Positions 17,050-24,879 of a stretch of DNA of 64,000 nt are shown piece after piece; position 1 is the first letter of the stretch, and each line of letters opens with the position of its first letter. Both the position numbers and the translations under genes were made by a program. The stretch is taken from assembly GCA_947383695.1 (NCBI GenBank), contig OX376642.1, forward strand, positions 1,240,001 to 1,304,000, read 5' to 3'. The DNA is from Actinomycetes bacterium (lineage in GTDB: Bacteria > Actinomycetota > Actinomycetes > Nanopelagicales > Nanopelagicaceae). A model generated the notes under the pieces. The model had not been told where the DNA came from. It ran no database searches and worked only from the letters and a program-made list of their open reading frames with translations.

Positions 17050-17898
17050 TCACTTTTCATACCTCTTGCCAAAAGTTTGGCGCTGTAGCCAGGTAATCAG
17101 AATCATTACGATGACCATAAAGATTGTCTGCGCAGCTGCATACCCCAACCGCAATTCATTGAACAGGGTTAGATAAATCAATGTGCTGAAAATGTTGGTT
17201 GAATTGTTTGGTCCAGCCGTTGAATTTGTCATAACCATGATCAAATCAAATGCTCGGAAAGATTGAATTGTTGTATAGGCCATTACGACTAATGTTGTTG
17301 GCATTGCCATCGGCCACGTTACATTTCTAAACTGCTTCCAACGTGAGGCGCCATCGACCTCGGCTGCTTCATACAACTCCTTTGGAATCTGCTGCAAGCC
17401 GGCGATATAAACGACCATCATCTGTCCTGTGTGGAACCAAACCTGAGTAAATGCGATGGCATACAAAGCACTTTTCTCATCACCTAGCCAGTTAAGGGCG
17501 AAAGAATTCAGCCCTAACTTATTAAAAAATAGATTCAAAGCTCCAAAATTTGGATCATAAAGAAATAGCCAAATCATTCCGACCGAGACTGAACTGAGAA
17601 TTGTCGGGAAGAAATATAAAGTTCTAAGTGCAATATTTACCTTTGAATTGTTTACTAGATAAACTGCAAACAGCAAGGCAAATATAGTTTGAAAAATCAC
17701 AACTAGAAAAGTGAACTCTAAATTGTTACCCAGAGTCTTATAAAAGAGGTCGTCATTAGTAAGTAGGTTTGTAAAATTTCTAAACCCAACAAACTCTGGC
17801 TCAGTTATTCCATCCCAGCGACGAGTGGCAAATTGTAAATTCTGCAAAGCTGGGTAGAGATAGAAGGCTAGAAACAAAAGTAGCGCCGGAAGCCCCAT
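17050..17898 (-). CDS. carbohydrate ABC transporter permease (MalF type)
   Basis: A permease of at least 282 residues, with EAAEVDGASRWKQFRNVTWP as EAA motif. The annotated ATG at 17898 has no Shine-Dalgarno sequence and leaves no cytoplasmic tail. The frame stays open upstream through a strong hairpin to near 18000 and would encode a basic tail (RKKRKKDSLTYYL) typical of this family, but no ATG, GTG or TTG occurs there. The true start is therefore unclear: an unusual codon may be used, or the 5' end may be altered. The pattern repeats that of the other MalF-type permease at 8097. Confidence 0.85.
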   Translation of the reverse strand: MGLPALLLFLAFYLYPALQNLQFATRRWDGITEPEFVGFRNFTNLLTNDDLFYKTLGNNLEFTFLVVIFQTIFALLFAVYLVNNSKVNIALRTLYFFPTILSSVSVGMIWLFLYDPNFGALNLFFNKLGLNSFALNWLGDEKSALYAIAFTQVWFHTGQMMVVYIAGLQQIPKELYEAAEVDGASRWKQFRNVTWPMAMPTTLVVMAYTTIQSFRAFDLIMVMTNSTAGPNNSTNIFSTLIYLTLFNELRLGYAAAQTIFMVIVMILITWLQRQTFGKRYEK

Positions 17899-17945
17899 TA
17901 AATAATAGGTTAGGGAATCCTTTTTTCTCTTCTTACGGGTACCCG

Positions 17946-17980
17946 AAAGACCGCTCCCACTTTGTGTGGGAGCGGTCTTT
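17946..17980 (-). terminator. intercistronic hairpin between binding protein and permease
   Basis: AAAGACCGCTCCCAC (17946-17960) pairs perfectly over 15 bases with GTGGGAGCGGTCTTT (17966-17980) around a five-base loop. In the leftward transcript the stem ends in UUU then CGGG, so it is at best a leaky terminator or an mRNA 3' end protector. That would leave more binding-protein than permease message. Confidence 0.75.
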
Positions 17981-17999
17981 GTTACGGATATCTTGTTAA

Positions 18000-19445
18000 T
18001 TACCCAGCCAGCTTTTGCTTAATCTGCTTAGAGAAGTCAGCAAGAACTTCATCGGTGTTTTTGCCACCAACGATCTGGATTAGCGCATCTTGAGTCAAGT
18101 CTGAAACAGCTGTGTTCAGAATCAAGAATCGAGGTGCGAGCATTGTGTTCTTTCCTTGGAAAGGCGATGTATTAAGCAGGTCTACGTTTGTGTATTCAAC
18201 ATCAAGAACGTTGACGTGCTGTGTAGTCGCATTTCCATAGATTGCTGCTACAGGACCTGTCGCTAAGTATGACAAGAACGAAAGTGCAATCTTCTGATTA
18301 GTGGATGATGACTTTGCGTTCACGCTTAGGTTGAATGTGTTGTTCATGATTCCTTCAGCAATTACCTTGCCATCTGTTAAAACCATGCTCATCAAGTTCA
18401 TCTTTCCACCAAGTTCTGGATTGAGTGCCTTTACAGCTCCCATTGAGAAAGTACCTGTTGGAAGAATTGGTGACTTACCTGTAGCAAATAGGTTAAGTGC
18501 AGATGCTTCTGTAACTCCAGTTGGGTTATCTGGGAAACATCCTGCTTGGCGTAGCTTGACGTAGATGTCAGCAACACCCTTGAACCAAGGTGAGGTTAGG
18601 TCAATCTTTCCAGAATTGAGATCTTCAAGGTTCTTTGAAAGATCTGCGTAACTTGCTGCAGAGTTCATCAAAGCAGAGTTTGAAATCTGGGCAGCTTGTC
18701 CACGAGTTGCTCCTGGCCATGCAAGAGGAACATATCCCTTGGCCTTTGCATCCTTACACCAAGCGGTCCATTGAGTTAGGTTCTTTGGAAAAGCCCACTT
18801 CTCTTTAGCCCAGATTTCAGTGTTATAGACAGGGTTGTTAAATAGGTAGTGGTAAGGAACACCTAGCACCTTGCCATCTACGGTACCCGCAGTAAGTCCC
18901 TTAGAAACAAGGTTCTGCTTAACGAAGCGTTGGTTTGAAATGTTTAGAGTTAAACCGCTGTTTACGAAATCATTGAAAATTGATCCGCGTGCAGTTGCAA
19001 ACAATGCAGCACGTGGATTTGCCAAGATTTGCACACGAGCAGTTGCGTTGTAATCAGTTGTAGTTTTGATTACCTGCGTAATTTTAGTACCTGGGTAGCG
19101 AGCTTCGTAGTTCGAAATAATCAACTCGAAGTGAGCCTTATCTTCTGGGCGGTAATGCCAGAATTCAATTGATCCCTTTGGAGGAGTTAAAGCTGCAACT
19201 GGGTTTGCATTTGTTGCGGCCAGACGTACACGCTGCCAAGTGAGCTTGCCACCTGAGCTAGCTGCACAAACGAGAGACTTAGAGCTTGTTCCTGTGCTTA
19301 CGCCTTCTGTTGTGCACTTCTTACCGAATGTTGGAACTTCGGCAGAGTTAGCAACTGCAAGTGGAGTGATAACAAGTGCCGCAGCAACTGTTGCAACTAC
19401 ACCAGCACGGAGTGAAGCAAAGGCTTTGTGTCCTTTAGTTTTCAT
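18000..19445 (-). CDS. carbohydrate ABC transporter substrate-binding protein
   Basis: A 481-residue family 1 solute-binding protein. The signal peptide ends in AVANSAEV near residue 36. Between it and the binding domain lies a small segment with Cys44, Cys60 and Trp70 (CTTEG...SLVCAASSGGKLTW), which is not part of the usual fold. The binding domain starts near GSIEFWHYRPEDKAHFE. The ATG at 19445 has AAGGAT seven bases upstream; an in-frame start at 19547 overlaps the isomerase gene and is rejected. It is the second gene of the isomerase operon. Its ligand would be the operon's sugar or its glycoside. Confidence 0.9.
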   Translation of the reverse strand: MKTKGHKAFASLRAGVVATVAAALVITPLAVANSAEVPTFGKKCTTEGVSTGTSSKSLVCAASSGGKLTWQRVRLAATNANPVAALTPPKGSIEFWHYRPEDKAHFELIISNYEARYPGTKITQVIKTTTDYNATARVQILANPRAALFATARGSIFNDFVNSGLTLNISNQRFVKQNLVSKGLTAGTVDGKVLGVPYHYLFNNPVYNTEIWAKEKWAFPKNLTQWTAWCKDAKAKGYVPLAWPGATRGQAAQISNSALMNSAASYADLSKNLEDLNSGKIDLTSPWFKGVADIYVKLRQAGCFPDNPTGVTEASALNLFATGKSPILPTGTFSMGAVKALNPELGGKMNLMSMVLTDGKVIAEGIMNNTFNLSVNAKSSSTNQKIALSFLSYLATGPVAAIYGNATTQHVNVLDVEYTNVDLLNTSPFQGKNTMLAPRFLILNTAVSDLTQDALIQIVGGKNTDEVLADFSKQIKQKLAG

Positions 19446-19477
19446 TTTTATCCTTGCTTTAGAGGGTTTGTTGTTGT

Positions 19478-20878
19478 TTACCATTCTGTGAGGGGTATCC
19501 CTAACATCTTTGCCATTTGGCGAATACCTGGTCGCACATCGATCCACGAGATGACCAAGTGGTGCGGGTATCCACCAGTGACTATTCCATTCACTAATGC
19601 AGCGGCATCAGGTTGAGTGATAACCGTTGCTGTATTGCCTTGGAAGTGATTGGGAGCTGGGATTGATTCCCCTCGGCTCACAACCATGCGTAAACCCGTG
19701 CTATTGCTCGGATCTACATCCCGATCAATGCGGAACAGTGTTACTGGTCCGGTCTTGAGCGGAAAATTGCCTGCAACGCCTAGTTTGCGATTGCAGTGGA
19801 TTGATTGCGTTGCATTCTTTGGATCAGCTGCAAGCTTTGTTGCTGCAGATCCGCAGTGCCACAAACGCACTAAACCTTGTGATGCATCTAGGTCGACGAT
19901 ATCTACAAGGTAGTTTTCATCAGAACCAAGTGCCTCGCACATCATCATTGTTACTGCGCCTAAAACATCCCGTTCGCAGGTAGTTACTGTGCCGCGGTCG
20001 GCAAGGCGTCCAAGTGATGAACAAATGCATGCGCCCATCTCAGTTGGGAACTCAGGCCAGCAGCGAATCGCGATTGCATCAAGTAGCTCATCTTCACGCC
20101 ACTTATCTAGAGCAACTTCTACGCCATAAACTTTCTTTGCCTCATCAACATTTACTGAAGCAAGTGATGGTTGTGCAGCAAGAGCACCTGCATACGCTAA
20201 TTCACGTGCTTCTTCTTTAACCTCTGAGATTTTTCCAAAGGCATCATCAATTGTGATCTGACGAATATCTAAACCAAATAGCGAACGGATTTGCTGTGCG
20301 TCATAAACACAAGGAGTAAAACCAATTGGTGCATCTCCAACTGCGCCGATCTTCTTACCCTTCATCCAATCAAAAGCTTTTTGTGCATCTGCTTCAGAAC
20401 CAAGTTCACCAGTTACATTCTTTGGAGTTGCTGCTTCAGGTAACTTTCCTGCGAGCGCATCTTTAATCGCTGCACGCACTTGTGGCTCGTCAGCGTTGCC
20501 GTGAATGTGGCGAATAGATTGACCAACATTCATCAACGCATGTGCTGCAAGATTTACACCGCACATTGAATTCAACTTCAATCGCTCCCCGACCTCACCA
20601 GGTTCGCGCATTGACCATCCAAGAACAGGTCCCTTAACTTTTCCAAGGAGTTCAACCGCTGGTGATGCATCTGAAAAAGAGGCCATAAATAAAATATGTA
20701 GGTCAGCATCTGGAAGTGTTACCGCTGCGACATCTTCAACTGTCATCACGAGATCTGCTGGACCCACAACCGCTGCCCCTAGCTCGGTAAGCAAAGCACG
20801 AGCGGAATCAAAGTTGGCTTGGGCACATGTGAGGTCGAAGGTAGGACGCGCTAGTGCGACGAGAGCAACGGTGCTCAT
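19478..20878 (-). CDS. L-fucose/arabinose isomerase-family sugar isomerase
   Basis: A 466-residue protein with the two-part fold of the fucose/arabinose isomerase superfamily. The C-terminal half has IRCWPEFPTEMGACICSSLG, TTCERDVLGAV, LWHCG, NFPLKTGPVTLFRID and GYPHHLVI, which include the Mn-binding Glu, Asp and His candidates. It should interconvert an aldose and a ketose, supplying the ketose to the kinase. The ATG at 20878 has a strong GGAGG four bases before it and is the first gene of the seven-gene operon. Fucose-isomerase-like enzymes replace YihS in some described sulfoquinovose pathways. L-fucose, L-rhamnose or another 6-deoxy sugar is an alternative substrate. Confidence 0.82.
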   Translation of the reverse strand: MSTVALVALARPTFDLTCAQANFDSARALLTELGAAVVGPADLVMTVEDVAAVTLPDADLHILFMASFSDASPAVELLGKVKGPVLGWSMREPGEVGERLKLNSMCGVNLAAHALMNVGQSIRHIHGNADEPQVRAAIKDALAGKLPEAATPKNVTGELGSEADAQKAFDWMKGKKIGAVGDAPIGFTPCVYDAQQIRSLFGLDIRQITIDDAFGKISEVKEEARELAYAGALAAQPSLASVNVDEAKKVYGVEVALDKWREDELLDAIAIRCWPEFPTEMGACICSSLGRLADRGTVTTCERDVLGAVTMMMCEALGSDENYLVDIVDLDASQGLVRLWHCGSAATKLAADPKNATQSIHCNRKLGVAGNFPLKTGPVTLFRIDRDVDPSNSTGLRMVVSRGESIPAPNHFQGNTATVITQPDAAALVNGIVTGGYPHHLVISWIDVRPGIRQMAKMLGIPLTEW

Positions 20879-20887
20879 TAAACCTCC

Positions 20888-20905
20888 AGTGGTAAGACCT
20901 CTTGG
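20888..20905. promoter_or_regulatory. putative FadR/GntR-type operator, copy 3
   Basis: AGTGGTAAGACCTCTTGG shares the GGT-N3-ACC core and flanks with the sites at 882-899 and 955-972. It abuts the isomerase Shine-Dalgarno sequence, downstream of a possible promoter (TTGACT at 20937-20932 on the minus strand), a roadblock position. The FadR-type regulator of this operon is the obvious candidate to bind it. Confidence 0.6.
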
Positions 20906-20984
20906 CAGAGCGTGCCACTGGATTAAGTGCGAGTCAATGCTAAAAGGGCATTTTTACGCGTCGTTATAAGACTGTGATGGGTGA

Positions 20985-22049
20985 TTATTTCTGCAGTAGA
21001 AAGGCTCTGGTCCGACCATTGACCTCAAAGCTGGGCCACTCTGGGTCCACTGAGAGCATTTTTACGCCTGAATCAGTGGCCACAATGGTGTCTTCAGCCT
21101 TCCACCCCTTGCCCGTTGGATTCCAGGCGATGGGTTGGTTGGCGGCAATCAAGCGGGTGCTGGTCTGGTTAGCTGGCCAATCTCGAGGCAAGAACCCTGA
21201 TGGACCGCCCTGGTGATGTTTGGTCCACTCATCGGCATCAAAGCCATTGGCTGGATATGCAGCAATGGCTGCGTTGATTGGATCTGAAAATGGTTTACCA
21301 ACAACGGTTGCATCCAACAAAGCTGCCTCAACTTTATAGATTGATGTGTAATCCGACACCATCTGATTGGTTACTTCACCAAAAGTAACGATTCGAGTCA
21401 CCGATGCGATGAGGCCTTTTCGCTTTGCACAAATTGATGCAGAGACTCGATTACCAACAACTGCATCCGTTGGTAATGGATGTCTAAATTTATGAACACG
21501 ATCTTGGCCGGCAACACCTAGGAACGCGATTTCAAGATCTGCTTGCCATAAAGAATGTGTTATCAAACCTGCAGCATCAATTTCGCGATCTGTACTTTCA
21601 ACCTGCTTCATTGCATTTCCTAATGCGACTGCAGCATCCACACAGATTTCTTTGAATCGCGCGAGATCAGATTCAATTAATGATGCGCGAATCATTTCGA
21701 CTTCAACGCCAAGATCAATTCGGTCAGCACCTGGTTGATCACTTCCTACCTTTGGTCCTGTCGGCAGAAGTGGATCACGACCTTCTGACCACTTAATTGT
21801 TTGGATCGTTACTTCACTAGGTAACTCTTCGGCAATCAAACGTGGTGCTTCTACAACATTAGTAATTGCAGTTGCGGAATCGTGGGTGATGATCAAATCA
21901 AAGCAGGCCATATCAATTGTTGTTGGAACATGTGCACGCCCTGCAATCGCCCAGGCTAAATTTGGATTACGGCGCAATACAAAGGCATCAAGGCCTTTGG
22001 CTTTCATAAGCTCGCGAAGCGGCTGAATTCGTTGATTAAATGCGCTCAT
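20985..22049 (-). CDS. M24 (creatinase/aminopeptidase P-like) family protein, degenerate active site
   Basis: A 354-residue pita-bread-fold protein with the creatinase-type N-terminal domain (LMKAKGLDAFVLRR). The C-terminal domain keeps HKFRHPLPTD and KHHQGGPSGFLPRD, then IAWNPTGKGWKAEDT. The usual paired Asp metal ligands are missing: the stretch where DxG...SDxTR is expected reads SICAKRKGLIASVTR. It belongs to an M24 subgroup with HHQGG and may not be a peptidase. It lies ten bases after the ABC ATPase gene and so is probably under the SAM-type riboswitch, suggesting a role in methionine or other sulfur-compound metabolism. Confidence 0.8.
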   Translation of the reverse strand: MSAFNQRIQPLRELMKAKGLDAFVLRRNPNLAWAIAGRAHVPTTIDMACFDLIITHDSATAITNVVEAPRLIAEELPSEVTIQTIKWSEGRDPLLPTGPKVGSDQPGADRIDLGVEVEMIRASLIESDLARFKEICVDAAVALGNAMKQVESTDREIDAAGLITHSLWQADLEIAFLGVAGQDRVHKFRHPLPTDAVVGNRVSASICAKRKGLIASVTRIVTFGEVTNQMVSDYTSIYKVEAALLDATVVGKPFSDPINAAIAAYPANGFDADEWTKHHQGGPSGFLPRDWPANQTSTRLIAANQPIAWNPTGKGWKAEDTIVATDSGVKMLSVDPEWPSFEVNGRTRAFLLQK

Positions 22050-22059
22050 ATCGCTGATG

Positions 22060-22806
22060 TTACAGGCGTCCTGCTTGGTGAACCCGCTTTAGGAACTCCT
22101 TAGTCTTTGGATTCTGCGGATTATGCAAGACCTGATCAGCTGTTCCACGCTCAACAATGTTTCCTGACTCAAGGAAACACACCTCATCTGCAACCTGCGT
22201 TGCAAAACCCATCTCGTGTGTTGCCAGAACCATCGTCATTCCATCGCTCTTGAGATCACGCACTGCACTGAGAACTTCATTCACCAAGACTGGATCTAGC
22301 GCTGATGTAACTTCATCAAGAAGAAGTAAACGTGGGCTCACTGCTAAAGATCTAATAATCGCAACGCGTTGCTGCTGACCACCACTGAGGCGATCTGGGT
22401 ACTGATCTGCTTTGTCAGCTAAATCAAAACGCTTCAATAGGTGCATCGCATGTGAGTTTGCTTCATCTTTGCTCTTGCCATGAACCTTTATAGGCGAAAG
22501 GGTGATGTTTTCCAGAACCGTCTTGTGTGGGAAAAGGTTAAATGACTGGAAAACCAATCCTAAACGGCGTCGTACATCATCAACATTGATCAGTGGATCT
22601 GAGATCTCTTCGCCATCTAAAAAGATTTGTCCATCATCAATTGACTCCAGCAAGTTAATGCAACGAAGCAAGGTTGATTTACCCGATCCAGATGCACCAA
22701 TCAAAACCGTTGCTGTGTGCTCTGGGACAGATAGCGAAAGATCCTTCAAAACAAGCTCAGATCCAAAGGATTTACGTACATTTACTAGCTCTAAAACATT
22801 ACTCAT
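22060..22806 (-). CDS. polar amino acid ABC transporter ATP-binding protein
   Basis: A 248-residue ATPase with Walker A GASGSGKST near residue 37, signature LSGGQQQR near 140, Walker B RLLLLDEVTSALDP near 160 and the switch His in ATHEMGFA. The GlnQ/HisP subgroup matches best. It energises uptake through the permease encoded just upstream, whose stop codon it overlaps by one base. The operon's riboswitch points to methionine or a methionine precursor as the cargo. Confidence 0.93.
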   Translation of the reverse strand: MSNVLELVNVRKSFGSELVLKDLSLSVPEHTATVLIGASGSGKSTLLRCINLLESIDDGQIFLDGEEISDPLINVDDVRRRLGLVFQSFNLFPHKTVLENITLSPIKVHGKSKDEANSHAMHLLKRFDLADKADQYPDRLSGGQQQRVAIIRSLAVSPRLLLLDEVTSALDPVLVNEVLSAVRDLKSDGMTMVLATHEMGFATQVADEVCFLESGNIVERGTADQVLHNPQNPKTKEFLKRVHQAGRL

Positions 22807-23672
22807 CAGATTGAACCTTCTGAGTTCTGAGCACTGGTGCGCTGTCTAATTGCTCTATCTGTGTAGCGGGTCATTGGAATAGTGATGAGTAAGAACAAGA
22901 TTGCGGCCACTACATAAGGGGTGTAATTAAAGGTTCGGCTGGCATTGATTTGCGCAGCACGTACCGCATCTGTAACTCCCAGAATTGAAACGAGGCCGGT
23001 ATCTTTCAGAAGCGAAACAAAGTCATTAAGTAGTGGTGGAACAACTCGGCGAATTGCTTGTGGCAAAACAACAAAGCGCATGGTCTGACCCGAAGTTAAA
23101 CCTAGAGATCTTGCTGCAGCTCGTTGACTTGGGTGAATCGACAAAATTCCGCTTCGAATTACCTCTGCAACGTATGCAGAGTAAGTAAGCACAACTGCAA
23201 CTGTTCCTAAGAAAATTACATTGCTAGAAACTCCACGTAAACCTAGTGCGGGGACTCCGAAGCCAACTAACAGGATGATCAAGATGAGTGGTGCGCCACG
23301 GAAGATATCAACGTAGGCGGTAGCTAAAAATCTAAATGGGGTAAGTGCAGGAGATTTGGTAGTTCGCAGTAGAGCTAGACCTAATGCGATAACTCCAATT
23401 GCTGCTCCCCCGATGAATGTGAGCTGCAGATTGATCCAAAGGCCTTTAATAACCGTTGGGAAAACCTCTTTGCCGTATTCGATATCAAAGAAGGTCGCCT
23501 TAACGGTTTCCCAACCTGGGCTTGTTACAAGAATTACAAGAAGAGTTCCCAAAACAAAAATGGAAGAAGCCGCAGCAATACCTGCTTGCTTGCGGCTTAT
23601 TGCACGCCGAGACTTCCGGCGTTGAATCTCACGTGAGCTTGGCGACCACGCAGAGCTTTGCTTCTCTGACAT
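22806..23672 (-). CDS. polar amino acid ABC transporter permease
   Basis: A 288-residue HisM/GlnP-type permease. A charged N-terminal tail precedes the first span, and the cytoplasmic coupling motif AARSLGLTSGQTMRFVVLPQ lies near residue 200. The ATG at 23672 is preferred over an in-frame TTG three codons earlier. It is flanked by the binding protein (27 bases or more upstream) and the ATPase. A single permease gene implies a homodimeric channel. Confidence 0.92.
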   Translation of the reverse strand: MSEKQSSAWSPSSREIQRRKSRRAISRKQAGIAAASSIFVLGTLLVILVTSPGWETVKATFFDIEYGKEVFPTVIKGLWINLQLTFIGGAAIGVIALGLALLRTTKSPALTPFRFLATAYVDIFRGAPLILIILLVGFGVPALGLRGVSSNVIFLGTVAVVLTYSAYVAEVIRSGILSIHPSQRAAARSLGLTSGQTMRFVVLPQAIRRVVPPLLNDFVSLLKDTGLVSILGVTDAVRAAQINASRTFNYTPYVVAAILFLLITIPMTRYTDRAIRQRTSAQNSEGSI

Positions 23673-23708
23673 GGTCGCCAAACTACCGCTTCTACTTCTT
23701 ATTCTCTA

Positions 23709-24554
23709 TTAAGGCTTCAATACAGGAGCGCCAGCATCAGTTGCTAGCCACTTATCTGTAATTGCTGCCAATGTGCCATCTGCAGTGATTGCATCAACCG
23801 CACCTGAAACACATGAAGTCAGCTTGCTTCCCTTTGAAAGCAAGAGACCGAACTGATCTCCTGAACCAGTTGATGGAAGCTGTCCAACGATTAGACCGTT
23901 AGGAACTTCAACTCCTGATAGGTAGAAAGCAGTTGGTAGATCCACTACTAGACCATCAATCTGCTTGTTCTTCAGTGCTGATACACCAGCTGCGTTGTCA
24001 TTGAATACCTGTGGTGTTACACCGATCTGGTTCTCAATAGCATCAAGTGAAGTTGTACCAACAGCTGCACCAAGCTTTGCACCCTTTAGGTCAGCGATTG
24101 ATGTCTTTCCATCGATCTTGCTTCCCTTGAATGAAACGATTGCTTGTGGAGCTGTGTAGTAAGGAGATGAGAAATCAACCGCTGCCTTGCGCTCTTCTGT
24201 AATTGAGAACTGCTGCAAGTTAAAGTCAAAGTTCTTCTCACCTGGTGTCACAGCTGAATCAAATGTTGTACGAACCCATGTGACATCTGCTGCATCAAAA
24301 CCAAGTTGCTTAGCAACTGCGTATGCAACCGCACCTTCAAAACCATTTCCAGTCTCTGGTGCATCATCAATGATCCATGGGTAGTAAGCAGGCTCGCCTG
24401 TTGCAATAGTTAGCTTGCCTTCAGTAACTGTTGCAAGATCAGCCTTTGCACATGATGCCGCCTCAGATGTTGCTGAATCTGATGATGAACATCCTGAAAG
24501 TGTTAGAGCGGCTGCAATTACAACAGCTGAAAAAATACCGAAACGCTTTTTCAA
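23709..24554 (-). CDS. amino-acid ABC transporter substrate-binding lipoprotein
   Basis: A 281-residue family 3 solute-binding protein. The signal peptide ends in the lipobox LTLSGCSSS, so it should be lipid-anchored at Cys22. Family motifs include GKLTIATGEPAYYPW, VDFSSPYYTAPQAI and a C-terminal ITDKWLATD. The start is TTG at 24554 with AGGAG six bases before it. It is the first gene after the SAM-IV-type riboswitch, so it probably binds methionine or a related sulfur compound; glutamine or cystine binding cannot be excluded by sequence. Confidence 0.92.
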   Translation of the reverse strand: MKKRFGIFSAVVIAAALTLSGCSSSDSATSEAASCAKADLATVTEGKLTIATGEPAYYPWIIDDAPETGNGFEGAVAYAVAKQLGFDAADVTWVRTTFDSAVTPGEKNFDFNLQQFSITEERKAAVDFSSPYYTAPQAIVSFKGSKIDGKTSIADLKGAKLGAAVGTTSLDAIENQIGVTPQVFNDNAAGVSALKNKQIDGLVVDLPTAFYLSGVEVPNGLIVGQLPSTGSGDQFGLLLSKGSKLTSCVSGAVDAITADGTLAAITDKWLATDAGAPVLKP

Positions 24555-24599
24555 CGTAATCTCCTAATGTGTCAGGGGATCATCACTAACCAAACTAAC

Positions 24600-24740
24600 G
24601 GGTTAAGTGCAGTTAGTTAGACCCACGCTTGCCGATGATGGTGTCTTTCGGCCTGGTCTTCACCCGGAGCACCCCGCCGCGGTGGAGGGTTGCCGTCCAG
24701 TTAGCCGGGGCTTGATGCTGGAACTCGTGACCACTGCAAA
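24600..24740 (-). promoter_or_regulatory. SAM-IV-type riboswitch
   Basis: Read leftwards, the sequence contains the actinobacterial SAM-IV core in order: P1 GGTC (24732-24729), CAAGCCCCGGCTAACTGG, GCAACCCTCC, GCGGGGTGC, CCGGGTGAAGACC closing P1 at 24658-24655, then a GCCGA...TCGGC hairpin as the downstream pseudoknot arm. The element binds S-adenosylmethionine and normally shuts off methionine acquisition or synthesis genes. It ends about 45-100 bases before the transporter's AGGAG, so translational or transcriptional control is possible. Exact ends are approximate. Confidence 0.85.
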
Positions 24741-24794
24741 TGTTATTGGTCGGTATCCGAGTTGTCGAAATGCAAATGAGAGGCAGAAAAGAAC

Positions 24795-24879
24795 TGGTGG
24801 CGGGTGAAGGATTTGAACCTTCGAAGGCAGAGCCGGGGGATTTACAGTCCCCTCCCATTGGCCGCTCGGGCAACCCGCC
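24795..24879 (-). tRNA. tRNA-Tyr (GTA)
   Basis: Reading leftwards from 24879: acceptor GGCGGGT pairs with ACCCGCC (discriminator A), the anticodon GTA is at 24845-24843 in the loop CTGTAAA, a long class II variable arm follows, and the T arm has GGTTCAAATCC. CCA is encoded. Length is 85 bases with CCA. It lies just upstream of the SAM-type riboswitch on the same strand. Confidence 0.95.
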
